Positions 1-11,845 of a stretch of DNA of 64,000 bases are shown here, piece after piece. The notes under the pieces were generated by a model. That model was not told the origin of the DNA. It was given only the letters and a program-made list of their open reading frames with translations, and did not search any database. The DNA comes from Paramacrobiotus metropolitanus (taxonomy: Eukaryota; Tardigrada; Eutardigrada; Parachela; Macrobiotidae). The first letter of the stretch is position 1. Each line of letters opens with the position of its first letter. The translations under genes were made by a program, and so were the position numbers. The stretch is taken from assembly GCF_019649055.1 (NCBI RefSeq), contig NW_026570246.1:186001-250000 (forward strand), written 5' to 3'.

Positions 1-3000
1 CATTGCGAGACGTAGCCGAGCCAACCGGATTATCGGGTATGGGTCCTAATTCAAAGACATGCAGTTTTCTCGGGATGGGAATCGGTCCGCGTGCGCTGGG
101 CGGTTGCAGTTCGTTAGCGTCATGTTCGGTCTCAATCGGGGCGATTTTCGGTGTACTGAAAAATCTTCGCTTCAGATTCGTCAAGCTGCTGCTTTTCGTC
201 ACACTGGTCAGCGGTGTTGCCGCGCGCTCCTTGTAGAAAGTTTTATCCGGAGTGGTCAGCTTAGATATCGGCGCCGGACTCCCGACTGACCGCAGCGTGT
301 GCACCGAGTGTGACATGTTAGACGGCGTACGGTGGTGTTTCTTGCGCCGCTGCAGACGACTCTGGCTGCTGTACGTCCCCGTTGCCTCGTCGTTATCGGA
401 GGAGTCGCTGGGGACGTTGACCGCGCTGCGCCGGCGTCGAATGCTCTGCTTCTGAGCCAGACTCTCTGTTGACCTTTTTTGAGCCGGTTCGGATTTGATG
501 CTAGTGATTGATGCAGTGACCGGCACATCTTGCACCGGTTCAGGGGTGCGTGCGCGTTGGCTGTTCCCTTTGTCGGCTGCTGGGACAGTCATGGGAAGTT
601 CCACATCATCCCCACCCGAATCGTCATCGGATTTGTGGTTGCGGAAAACGGTGAGTTCCATGGCTGACTGCGACAGTCGCCGGCGGATCACAGAGGTCGG
701 TTTTAACACACTCAGCGCTACACGGACCATTTCGGGAGTTGGAGGCCGAGTTGGAATAATCTGGAATATTTGATGTACAGAGTTATAAGAAGTGAAAGGT
801 CATCGTCAGTCTCTTATTTCTGTACTCGTACCTAATATTATTACCAGTATGTAAATCATAAAAGTGAAAGCATCCGCTACTCGTATACGTATAAAAGTAC
901 TCGTATACGAGTGCAAATAGTGATTATGCAAACGTCTTTGCGTCGGTATCTTAATGAAATTTTGCAGTTTTGTTGTACTATGATAATTTGTTTTAGTGAA
1001 CACTGTACGATATACGGTATTCCGTAAGTAGTCGTTTTGCGGTACTATAACGCTTTCAGAATGCACACAAATTCACAACTGGCAATATGGTATTCGTCAA
1101 GTTCCCTAATAGCACATATATAAATAGCTATTACGTTTAATAGTCGGCTACAGTAGTTTTCCGTTGGCTGCACACAGATGCAGACTTTAACACTATGAAA
1201 AGGGGAAGACTAGTCTTCGCATAGGAATAGTGTTAACGGCTTGTTTTGGGTTTGTCTATGGAGATTCGTAACCAAAATGTTACACGCCTTTGATTCGCCC
1301 ATTTTAGGGGAGTGGTTTAGTATTTTCCGGAGGGCAAAACCCTGCAGAGTGCAGTGAGTTATGCATACATAAAGATACTGTATACGTTATAATACAAAGA
1401 CTGTAAGTATATACGGCTTGCTTTTGAACGGTTAATACCTTATAAGAGGATAGTTTAGCATTGCAGGCAGTGTAACTGTGCAACCATCCACAGTTGTTGG
1501 TTTATTTTACTTAAGTAAGCCGCTGACCGCTGGTTGTGTTCCAGACTATATCAACTTGAACGCTAGCTTTGAGCGCTATCGACTCATTCAATTTTGCTGA
1601 ATCTCCCAAGCATGGACTTTGTAAGGATATTAGCAATTACATTAAACGCAAAAGCTTTATATACATGCACAAAGATACAGGATCAGAAATTAATCAAATT
1701 TTCTAGAAAAGGCCTTTTAATTTAAAACCTGTCAAGGCAAAATTCTAATCACCGGTTCCCGAGCACCAGAGAAACTTCAGGCGCCGGCTATGGAGTAAAA
1801 TGTACAAATGTTGCATTCTTATCACTTACTCAAAGTGAACTTATAATGTTTCATAAGCGTTTTCCGCATGTATTGATATTTCTTGACAGCGACAAAAGCT
1901 GTCACAAAAAACAGCTTGTTCTCCTAAATTTTTGAAGTTGGTTTGATTTAGCAATAACTGATCGAGACGCAAGAGTTGGAGTTATCTTGCAAGTCCGAAG
2001 AAAACAACCAGCCGTCAAAAACTGCATTAAACCGTCGCTTGTTTGCTTCTTTGCGGTTGCATCAGTTACAGTGCGGCTGTTAACGGGTTTTTTTTCAAAA
2101 TATCAAATTTTTCAATTTGGTTCACTCCACGCACACTTAAGAGGCTAATTTTAGGGAGGAAATGGGTTCTCGAATGAGCACATTCTCATTCCAGCAGCAC
2201 GCTGTTGGAATGAAAATCTATCAAAAATTCGTAACTTTGTTATTTCCGTGCTAAATTTTTTTGTATGCGCTTAAAAAATTAAAACAATGCATGCTATTAG
2301 GCAGAATAACTGATTTTCTGGTTTTGTTTCAAGGTTTGGCACTGAGAGCATACGTGTTTAGCATAGCCGCCTATTTAAAATCTCGAATGAGTCTACCATA
2401 GACGGGTATGTTAACATCAAAGGCTCATAGTGAATAACCCGAAAATAAAAACGAAAGATCAGTTGTTTTGCCTAAGGGTATGCGTTATTTTGTATTTTTT
2501 AAGTTTATACAAAAGAATTTAACACGAAAATTAACAAAGTTACGAATTTTTGAAGATTTTGATTCCAGCAGCGTGCTGCATGGGCCACCGCACGCGTACT
2601 TAAGCTAAGTTGCTGCTAGACAGCTGCCTTAACTTCGCCAGCAGTATGGCAAACAAAATCGGCAATAAGTTCAAGAAAAAATAATGGACGGCTCTGTAAA
2701 TAATATGCTCTCGTCGTACATTGTATAGTATTTAACCATCCTCCAAACTAGTTGCAATCAGGTGCGTGCCGCAATTTAGTTAAAGACTCCCGTACACCGT
2801 TCAGGAACAAGCCGTATGCAGACTATAGAAAGTCTCATGTATTCCCGATATATACCACAGCCGACGGAACTATTTCCGCGAGGAAATGCCACGAAGTGTT
2901 TTATGATAAAGCTAGTGAAAAGTAAAACTCTGCTAGTTGCTATCGCTAGTTACTGCTGGTTGTTTCCATATGTGCCTGAATGCCGGATATTTATGTAAGT

Positions 3001-5923
3001 ACGTATGCCCAAGATGCGGTTTATGGTACAATTTTAGAAATTTAATTTTACCTCAACCGGCGGCGGGGTGGGCGGCTTCTCCGGTGGCGGCTTTCCTTTG
3101 TTCATCAGTTCCTGTGCTTTCAACTTCAACGCATCCAGCGTCTCAGGATAATCTTTCATTACATCATTCAAATCCGCTTTACTTAGCACATACAAATTAG
3201 AAAATCCTTTGGAGCGGACATCGGCCGTCCGACGATTCCCACCGGCCAGCGCCAGCAGACTAATCTCTCCAAAGACACTACCCGGCGTCAAGGTCACCGC
3301 CACTCTCCCATCGGGCAGCACCACTTCCAGAATGCCCGAACGAATAATGTACATCTCCTTGCCAATCTCCCCACGCTTACAAATATAGTCATTGGGCAAG
3401 TAAACGCTGGGCTTCAGACGCAGCAGCAGTTCTTCCAGTACTTTCTTATCAACATCCTTAAACAGCTGTACTTTATGGATGGTGCTAAAGTGTACTTCCA
3501 TAGCAAGATCCGTACGCAGTTTCACCGGTAACCCCTCCAATAATCTCCCTTCATCGATCGTTTTCTGTTGTTCCCAGTTATACAACAGCCATGTGCGTAC
3601 GCGCTCCTGCAGCTCTTTGGGGATTTTCAACGTGTGCATATGTTCAACTATGGCATCCATGACCTCGTAGAATTCATCTTCCTGCCGCGTCATCGCCTTC
3701 AATACATCGCGAATCTGACCGACTAGCGTGGCAAAGACAAAGACACCGAGAAACCACAGAATCGTACTGTAGATCATCTCGGAAATGTAGGCGGGGAAAT
3801 TTAGATTGCCAATAATCGTCACCATTGAAACGGAAAAAAAGAAGCAAAAAATATAGGCATTGTACTTGCCGGGGAAATTGCATTTATCCGGAATGCTATC
3901 AGCAGTGGCATTCTGGCATCTTGGCCTTTCGTTGTTGTATACAAACGAATCATCTTCGGAGAAGTTTTTCCAATAAGAGAAATAGAAGAAGATGCAGGCA
4001 TTGGCATGGATTAAATACATCATATACGCTACCGAGCGCAAAACGCGAAAATAATATGGATTGGTAAATAGCAGATCAATGCGATCCAGTAGTTCCCAAT
4101 AACTGTGGATTTTTATTAAACGCAGCAGCCGGAATAACGGGTTCACCGTACCGTTCACTTGATTGAGTTCCGGGACGAGATAGAACAAATCCAACGGAAT
4201 CAAGCAGCAAATGTCCAGAATAAAATCGTCGCTGACGACGTACACCCGCATTATTTCCTTTTTGTCTGTCACTTCGATGCCGTTAACGTAAGCGCGTATG
4301 GACGGCTTCCAAATGATCAAATCCAGCAAGTACACCAAATCACAGAAATAGTCAATTATTAGCCAGTACATTAAATTGTCTGGATCCTGGACATAAAATG
4401 CCGCACGCAGAGGAATAACAATGGCATTGTAGACGAAGCACATACTGACCAGGCTCAGCCATGCCAGATATATCCGGGAATGCGGGTCGAACGATGGCGG
4501 CCGCGGAATTTTGTAATACCATTCTGGCACCTGTGTGCAGCAAAATCCGTACTTTTGATTAACTTGTTCGAAAGATATTGCCCACAAAATTAAAGTTTTC
4601 TTGCTATGCAGCATACGTAATATTAAGTACTAGTAATTAATCCGGTTTCACGTACTTTGCTATAAAAAAGTATGACCTGTGCATATAATAATAATAATAA
4701 TATGATTATTATTTATATGTAAGCATGGATGTACATACAAAATGAAACTGCACTATGTACTTTACAATCACAGCTACTGATCGTACGAGTAATCGTACTT
4801 TAACAGCCGGTAATTTCCACAGCTTGATAATAACCGGTGGTGGCGGTTCCGGTTCGGCTCGTTTCGGTGGCGGTGGCGGCGGTGGAGCCTTTTTCTTCTC
4901 AGCTTCCTTGGGCTCAGCCGGTTTGAGGACGGATTCATCCGCTTTGGGCGGTGGCGGTGCTTCCGGTTTCAGCAAATCAGCGGTCGGAGCTTGCATAACC
5001 GCCTGCTTGGCCTGTAAGGAACGGGCCCGGAATGCAGCGGCTAAGTTCTTCAGCCGTTCCTGCAGCACTTGCCCATGCTCGCTTTGCAGACTGCAAAATA
5101 ATTATGAGCGTAGGTATTATGTAAGTACTTTATAGAGGATCGAGAGACACAAGTTCTTATGAGTCGGTGAAACAGTTGTAGCAAACTGTAAATGTGTAAA
5201 CGTACGTTGATGTGTACTTTATTAATGTGTACACGTAGGGGAAATGGATTTGCAGTTAACAAGAAATAAGAGTTTTATGTAGCAGGAAAAATGGCAAATT
5301 ATTCTTCCAGCATTTCAGGAACTCCAAAGGTTCTCTCGGGAGAGCTCTGCATTTAAAGTTCTAATTTGATGGTGTATAGAAAGCATTTTCCTTTTTTTCT
5401 TGAGCAGATTCGATTAGCATTTTAGAGACCATTTGTTTGACTTATACATTAAAAAAATTACAAAGTGAAAATTCCTCCTGGCGTAATCATAAATATTTCA
5501 ACATGATGCAATCGCGATAGACTTCCTCAAAGTAAACATTCCTGTGTCAGATACGATTTATACAAGGTCACATCAGGGGTATCATGTACTAAACGTGCGC
5601 TCAACTTACTAGACGGTGCTGGTGTTGAGGTTGGCCTCGTTCTCCTGGGCCGTGAGGAAATCGGAGACGCGCGCCGTCTCCGGTGACCTGGCCAGCGCCT
5701 CGTCCACCAGCTGCTCGTGGACGGATAGGATTTCCAGTTCCTCATCATTCTGCGGTCCAGTGGGCATGACGTGAACGTGCTGATGGAATTGCGGCTGGGA
5801 ATTGGTGCTGGCCACACTGCCGCCGTTAGGGGAGATCTCACTATCCGAGTCACCTTTCCCTGAATCGGAGATCAACACAGGCGCGGGTGCAGGTGAAGGG
5901 AATGCGGGTTTATGGCCTGACAT
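1..5923 (-). CDS. CNG channel beta-type subunit, unit 1 (C-terminus cut by window edge)
   Basis: This is a cyclic-nucleotide-gated cation channel subunit of the plasma or ciliary membrane. Exons read 5923-5610, 5090-4799, 4530-3052 and 760 to beyond base 1, and all splice phases agree. Residues 1-202 are disordered: a LVDEALARS motif, a helix RLKNLAAAFRARS like the CNGB pre-channel region, then a Pro-rich stretch. The channel starts at VPEWYY (residue 203), with S4 around NPLFRLLRLIKI, a pore with TIIGN at about 440-444, a C-linker and a cyclic-nucleotide-binding domain (about 550-664) containing FGEISLL and GNRRTA. The wording YLPNDYICKRGEIGKEMY follows vertebrate CNGB rather than CNGA. The C-tail is Ser/Arg-rich and still open at base 1. 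The start is the first ATG of the exon. The last intron is unusually long (about 2.3 kb) and holds an inverted repeat. Family assignment is firm; orthology to CNGB1 or CNGB3 is not. Confidence 0.88.
761..3051 (-). other. Long intron of CNG unit 1
   Basis: The donor lies after VE (gag|gtaaaa) at 3052/3051 and the acceptor ccag|att at 761/760. The join gives VE-IIPTRPPTPEMV, matching the same junction in units 2 and 3. At about 2.3 kb it is several times longer than most introns here. It contains a diverged inverted repeat (2194-2579). I see no other coding signal in it. Confidence 0.7.
2194..2579. repeat. Diverged inverted repeat (fold-back element) in intron
   Basis: The left arm is about 2194-2327 and the right arm about 2445-2579. 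Reverse-complementing the right arm gives the same order of blocks, for example GCAGCACGCTG, then AAAAATTCGTAACTTTGTTA, then AACTGAT. Substitutions and small gaps separate the arms. The spacer is about 115 bp. No transposase is visible. It resembles an old non-autonomous fold-back or MITE-like DNA element, but I saw no clear target-site duplication. Confidence 0.65.
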
Positions 5924-6763
5924 GCCCGCGATGCGACACGATTAACCATGCATCAGCACGTACCGTGAATATACTCGCCAGTGTCATACAGACATATCGG
6001 ATTACAATACTTAGGGGCCGCGCTGCTGTTTTTGACTCGGGATGATTGTTTCCGGGTAAAGTCGGTTTAGCGCGAGTGCTGCTGGAAGGGATATGTGTCG
6101 ATCATACAGTTTACCTCGCAATGGGGTCTGTAATCTACAGTTGTGAGCTGGCGTGGAGGAAATACAATTTAGCGATGGGTGCTACCTGTGCAGGATCTTT
6201 GAAGATCGATGAATTGGTAGCTTAACCGGCAGCACGTCCCTAATCTGATACAATCAATATGGGGATGTGTGCATTAGAAACACCACGGCTGGGCTGCCGG
6301 TGGATTAATTATGAACACACGGCATCAACAATGCGGAATCAATCGATATTATTGGTGCCGTAGGTGAGCGAAGCATCTTTTTTTACCGGGCACCAGCGTC
6401 AGCTTGTGGGTACGGGCGAAATCACCGGAAGTATCAAATGCCGGTGACGATCCAAGCAAGCTTTCTTGCAATTGTAATTATATCGGCATTGCTTTTTTTC
6501 AGATTTTTTAATAAATTCTGCATACGTTTGAGCGTTGTAAAATTATCTAAATTATGAAGTGCGGCATATTGTATTTGCAGCTGCGGAAATATTGACCGTG
6601 ATTTATTTGCATAGAAGACGGAAGCACTTCAAACCATGCATACGTACCATTCGTACTGCCATATTGCTTACAAAACATACAAATTACGAATAAAATCTTT
6701 AAACAGTAAAGATATGTACAAAAATATTTCTTAAAGTGTTTGTACACAAGCAGAAAGTATTCT
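5924..6763. other. Spacer between CNG units 1 and 2
   Basis: About 840 bp lie between the start codon of unit 1 and the stop codon of unit 2. It should hold the unit 1 promoter and the unit 2 3' UTR. I see no coding exon, repeat or RNA gene that I can support. Confidence 0.5.
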
Positions 6764-9700
6764 TTATAAATTTTCCGACACACTGGAATGCACCGGTTCG
6801 GTGGAGGACATGGGCGACTGATAGGTGCCGGGGCTGCTGGAGGTGGCGGTGTCGGGTGAGTCCCGATCGGAGCGCAGAGATCTACCAGCAGAGATCACAT
6901 TGTTAGTAAGCAGGGATGATGGTGCATTAAGGGGAGAAATTTTCGGGGTGTTGAACAACCTTCGCTTAATGTTAACCATCTGACTGGCTGCGCTCTCGCC
7001 CTCCTGACTGCCACCTCCGTCGTTCTCACCGGACACCACCGGCAGCAGACTCCCGCCCAGCGTCCTCAACGGAATATTATTCGATCTGTTGGACGATGTG
7101 TAACTGCTGGACCGCGATTCCAGGATCTCGTGGATGTGCCCGACGTAGTGACCTTTCTTCCGTATACGCGGTCCGCGCGGCGTCTCTTCCAGTTCAGATG
7201 ACGAGTCATCCGGTGGAAATGCTTGATTTCGCCTGCGTCTACCGGATTTTCTGGTGACAGTGTTCAGGGTGTCCGTGCGAGGTGGAACCGCCGGAAATAC
7301 AACGGGTTTTCTATCGGGTGCAATGTCGCCGTTGGGTATTTGCAGTTTCGTGTCCGTGTGATTACTTGTGTTGTCGGGAATCTGATCAGGCACAGCGGCA
7401 GTGTTGACAGTCGCGTCAAATGATCTGGGTGAGTGCAGGTCGTCATCCGGGAGTGCTTTCATTTCGGATGCGGAGCTGGAAACGATTTTCAGCCGTACTG
7501 CCGATCCTGGATTCATTACTTTCGTGGCGACGTGCACCATTTCCGGTGTGGGCACTCGGTTGGGTACAATCTGCAAAAAATTAAATAACCTTTGACGCAT
7601 ACGTATGACGTATACGTACTTGAATACATCACAGGTACAGCATTACCGTTATTCAACTCATTGTCAGTAAGCATAATGCCGGTAACTTGAATTTATGTTA
7701 AGACATTTAAAACAGCAGTCAAACCAAGGGATACAAATGTCCTCAAAATTATTTCTGTTACTTGCGCAATGAACAAGTTTCTGCAACGTTAGCGCTACTT
7801 TTAACCCGAAAAAATTTTTAAACAAAGAGCCATGTTCACATATCTAAATTTTAGCACAAATTAGTAATTTTGGTGCTAACCTGTACTGCTTCCGGATGCG
7901 GCAGCTTTTCCGGCGGCGGTTTGCCCTTATTCAGTAGCTCCTGCGCTTTGGCTCTAAGCGCATCCAGCGTCTCCGGATAATCCTTCATCACATCGTTCAA
8001 ATCCGATTTGCTCAGTACATACAAATTGGAGAACCCTTTCGAGCGTACATCCGCCGTACGCCGATTGCCGCCGGCCAGCGACAGCAGGCTGACCTCTCCA
8101 AAAACACTGCCGGGTGTTAAGGTCACCGCCACCCGCCCATCCGGGCAGCACCACCTCCAACACCCCCGATTTGACAATGTACATCTCCTTCCCGATTTCC
8201 CCGCGCCGGCAAATAAAATCATTCGGCAGGAAGACGTTGGGTTTGAGCCGCAACAGCAATTCCTCCAACACCGTCTTATCCACATCTTTGAACAACTGTA
8301 CTTTGCTGATGACATGGAAATGCACTTCCATAGCCAAATCCGAACGAATTCGTACCGGTAAACCTTCCAAGAATTTTCCCTCATCGATCGTCCGTTGCTG
8401 CTCCCAATTGTATAACAGCCACGTTCGTACCCGCTCCTGTAATTCTTTAGGAATTTTCAGCGTGTGCATATGCTCCACAATGGCGTCCATTAACTCGTAG
8501 AATTCGTCTTCTTGATGCGTCATCGCTTTGAACACATCGCGCACTTGTCCGACCAGCGTGGCGAAGACGAACACACCGACAAACCACAAGATGAAACTGT
8601 AGATCATAGCCGGCAAGGTGTGGGGAAAACTCAGGTTGCCGATAATGGTCACCATCGATACAGAGAAAAAGAAACAGAATACGTAATCCGTATAATCGCC
8701 GGGTAAATTGCATTTCAGTTTGTCGCTTTCTTCCACCGGATTGTGGAAGGTCTTACTGAGATTCTGACAATCCGGATGCCGGTTATTGTACACAAACTCG
8801 TCTTCAGAAGTGAATCCGTATAGGTACGAATAATAGTAATAAATGCATGCGTTAACGTGGATCAAGTACATGGAATAAGCAAGAAAGCGCGCCATGCGAA
8901 AATAATACGGATTGGATACGAGTTGGTCAAGCCGGTCTAATAATTCCCAGTATGAGAAGATTTTTAAAATACGCAGCATTCGAAATAAAGGATTAATTCC
9001 CACCTGGGGCACCAGGTAGATAAAGTCTAGCGGGAGAATACTTAACACGTCAAACACGAAGGATTGTGTACGGACATATTTACGAACGATTTCTTTCGTC
9101 TGGGTTATTTCGATGCCGTTGACGAACACGCGTATACACGGCTTCCATATGATAAGGTCGGTTATGTTAATTAAATCGCCAATGTAATCCGCCAGTAACC
9201 AGATGAACCATAACCGTTCGGATGGCTCGAAAAATGCCGCACGGTACGGAATAAACACCGCATTGTAAATGAAAAAGACGCTCACCACAGTTAACCAGCC
9301 GAGATACTTCGTAGCGTGTGGGTCGAAAGATTCCGGACGGGGAAGGTTAAAATACCAATCTGGTACCTGTATGGAGTTTTTTACATTGGTTTATCCGTAT
9401 TCATAAAATTGGGTATTTGACTTAATGTAGGTCATTCAACGTCACTAAGCCGGTTATCAAAAAGCAGTTTGGTACTTGTGTGACCTTTGCAAGTTTTAGC
9501 TGCAGTGAACTGTGAATGGACAAACGTTATCTTTTTTTGTGTATTGACAACTAATTTTTTATATTTGCTCGTAGTAAAAGTTCCCAATACAACAACATAA
9601 AATGTAAGCTTACGCGTATAGCCAAGCGACCGATTCTTATCCGAACAGCCTGTCGAGAATGCGATCTTTTTCGGGGTGTGCTAACTGTATCCGGCGACGT

Positions 9701-10672
9701 CACGGCATCGAGATGGACCTGACCTGAACCTTCCAGTATGTTTTCGATTTCGTACTGTACAACAAGGGGGTTAGCGGCCGGATCCGGGAGGGGTTGTACT
9801 TCGTGCGGTTCCGGTGTGGGCGGTCGCAAATCCAAATCCAAAACGCTCTGGTCCGACCGCGCTCGGAAGGCGCGTACTAATTCCAGCAGACGGCGGCGAA
9901 TTCTGTCACCCCTCATGGTTCTGAAACTATGCTGGGCATATTGTACAATACAGAATGAACGAACACAACAAGTATTAAATCCGGATCGGGACATTTTTAA
10001 ATTATATCTTCAGGTAATTCTTTAAGCATTGCTTACCTTAAAATAATATATAATCTGAAAATGTCCCGATCCGCATTTAGTACGATAATTTGCATAAATG
10101 CACGAACGCATAATTTTTCTGCACAAATGTATTTGGCGTTTGTACTATAATCTGCCATTCGAGATCCCCAAAAGCAACTTAATTTAATTATTTAATTATT
10201 CTTCTTAATATATGCATATGTGTCATATGTCACAGGCTTATACAGTTTAGCTATAAATGGGTGACAGATGTATCCATAAACTGCAATATAAGAGTAAAGA
10301 AGCAGATGGTTTATGAATTATGCATATTGTAGGCTTGAATTTATAATAAAAAAACTCGCATAACACGAGTACTTGGATTCTATGCATCCACTGTATTCCC
10401 GGAACTTACTAGGCAGTCAGTGGATCCAGTGGTTCCTTTCGCTTAACAACCGGGATGACTGGAACTGCTGCAGCTGCGGACTGCGATGACCTTTCCAGTG
10501 CCTCATCCACTAAGCGCTCATGTGCTGCGAGTGCAGTCCCACTGGTCTGCTCCTGTTTATCGATATCGCTGGCCTCTGATGGTCTTCTCTCGTTCGAATC
10601 AGCCGCAGCCTTGATTTCTTCATTATAAATGTTGTCTAAAGAAGTAATACTAGGGCGGGGATTCTGATCCAT
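6764..10672 (-). CDS. CNG channel beta-type subunit, unit 2
   Basis: This is a paralogue of unit 1 with the same four-exon structure and phases: 10672-10410, 9926-9614, 9366-7881 and 7570-6764, about 955 residues. The N-terminus has LVDEALERS and the pre-channel helix RLLELVRAFRARS. The channel starts at VPDWYF; S4 is NPLFRMLRILKI, the filter TIIGN, then a C-linker and CNBD with FGEVSLL and GNRRTA. The extracellular turret has two Cys and an NLS sequon. The last exon carries PTPEMVHV and NIKRRLFNTPKISP. Near 8141 the CNBD frame breaks: unit 1 reads LEVVLPDGRVAV, while here one extra C (catccggg against catcggg) shifts the frame between LEVVLP and DGRVAV. Without that base, total exon length is divisible by three. 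This may be an assembly error or a truncating allele that loses the binding pocket. Start: ATG of MDQNPRPS, matching the MDQ start of unit 3. Confidence 0.87.
9972..10083. repeat. Near-palindromic 112-bp hairpin in intron 1 of unit 2
   Basis: Arms 9972-10007 and 10048-10083 share ATGCGGATCGGGACATTTT-type sequence, with the left arm reading AATCCGGATCGGGACATTT. They differ at about five positions. The 40-bp centre also pairs partly (AGGTAA with TTACCT). It is short and compact, like a MITE remnant or snap-back palindrome, and codes for nothing. Confidence 0.65.
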
Positions 10673-11845
10673 GGTACTCAAAAATTTACCACGCTATACA
10701 GTACTCTGGAAACGGATGAACTATCCAGTAGTATTGACTGCAAGGCACTACTAATATAAGGATTTCGCGTTTTGCAACAATTTGTGTTAGTCTACGCAGG
10801 TTTATATAGGAGAAGATTGTTGGTGTCAAGTTATCAACCTGCATCACTTTGTGTATTCTATTCAGGTGGGTACGGCAAAGTTTTGAAGGATGGATCCTAT
10901 GTCAACAAAATTTGATAACCAAATGGCAACACTGTCAAGGCTTGCTTATAAGCTGCAGATAATATTCCACTCCATTAATCGATCCAGAAAACCTAAACAT
11001 TCCATATCGTTCGTCCCGTCCATCATCCATACTGCTCTGAACGCACTTGCATATATTATATATTGATAAGTGAATACAAAAGAATTCTGCATTTATTGGT
11101 TTATGTTCTTTTCTAATGTAGTCTACTAAACAAATTTTTTATTCGTCAGTGACCACTGATTTCTTATATTTTTTAGGGTGTCTGGCATTACATTGGTAAG
11201 ACATTATACAGCTAAATTATATGGCAGTTTATAGCGGATTTGACGAAGGTCATCACTTAAAGTGATTATTGTTAGTGACTTATCAGAGTATTAGAATTTG
11301 AGGAAATTAAATTTGAGGTATAGCAGATTATTTACTCCCACTAAACCAGGCAACAAACAATTTGAAAATACTCTGTAGGAGCAAAAACATACGCGATTTA
11401 TCACATCTTAATATGCCATGAACTGCATGACGAAGGCGTTTGTTGGTTTATACAAATAATTAATAAATAACAAATGTATCGCAATCACTTGTTTTATGAT
11501 AAGCTAGGCTTCTTAATATCGTATGGCATGATACAGATGACAATAGAGTAGACAGCAAAAGTATAAAAGAGAAACATTGTGCAATAACTGTAGAGCCTTA
11601 TCAGCCGCCTGTGCATTGTCAAATAATGTACCATAAGAATGTAAGATAAATTTGTATGATACCATTATAATTTTTGCTGTTGTGTGCGAAGAAGGAAATT
11701 AAAACATAATTACTGCGTACACTAATATTGTGCAACTATGCAAGTAACTAGGATTGTCGTCCAGTCTGACTATTTAAAATTTGACCCATTTCTGACTGTT
11801 CCCTTAGCTAGAAAGATACCTACAGATATATGAGTACAATTCAAA
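10673..11845. promoter_or_regulatory. Divergent intergenic region, CNG unit 2 and protease homologue
   Basis: About 1.17 kb separate two start codons pointing away from each other, so both promoters should lie here. The sequence is AT-rich and holds no supportable exon. A TATTTAAA box lies at about 11771, some 75 bp before the protease-homologue ATG; its role is inferred only from position. Confidence 0.4.
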
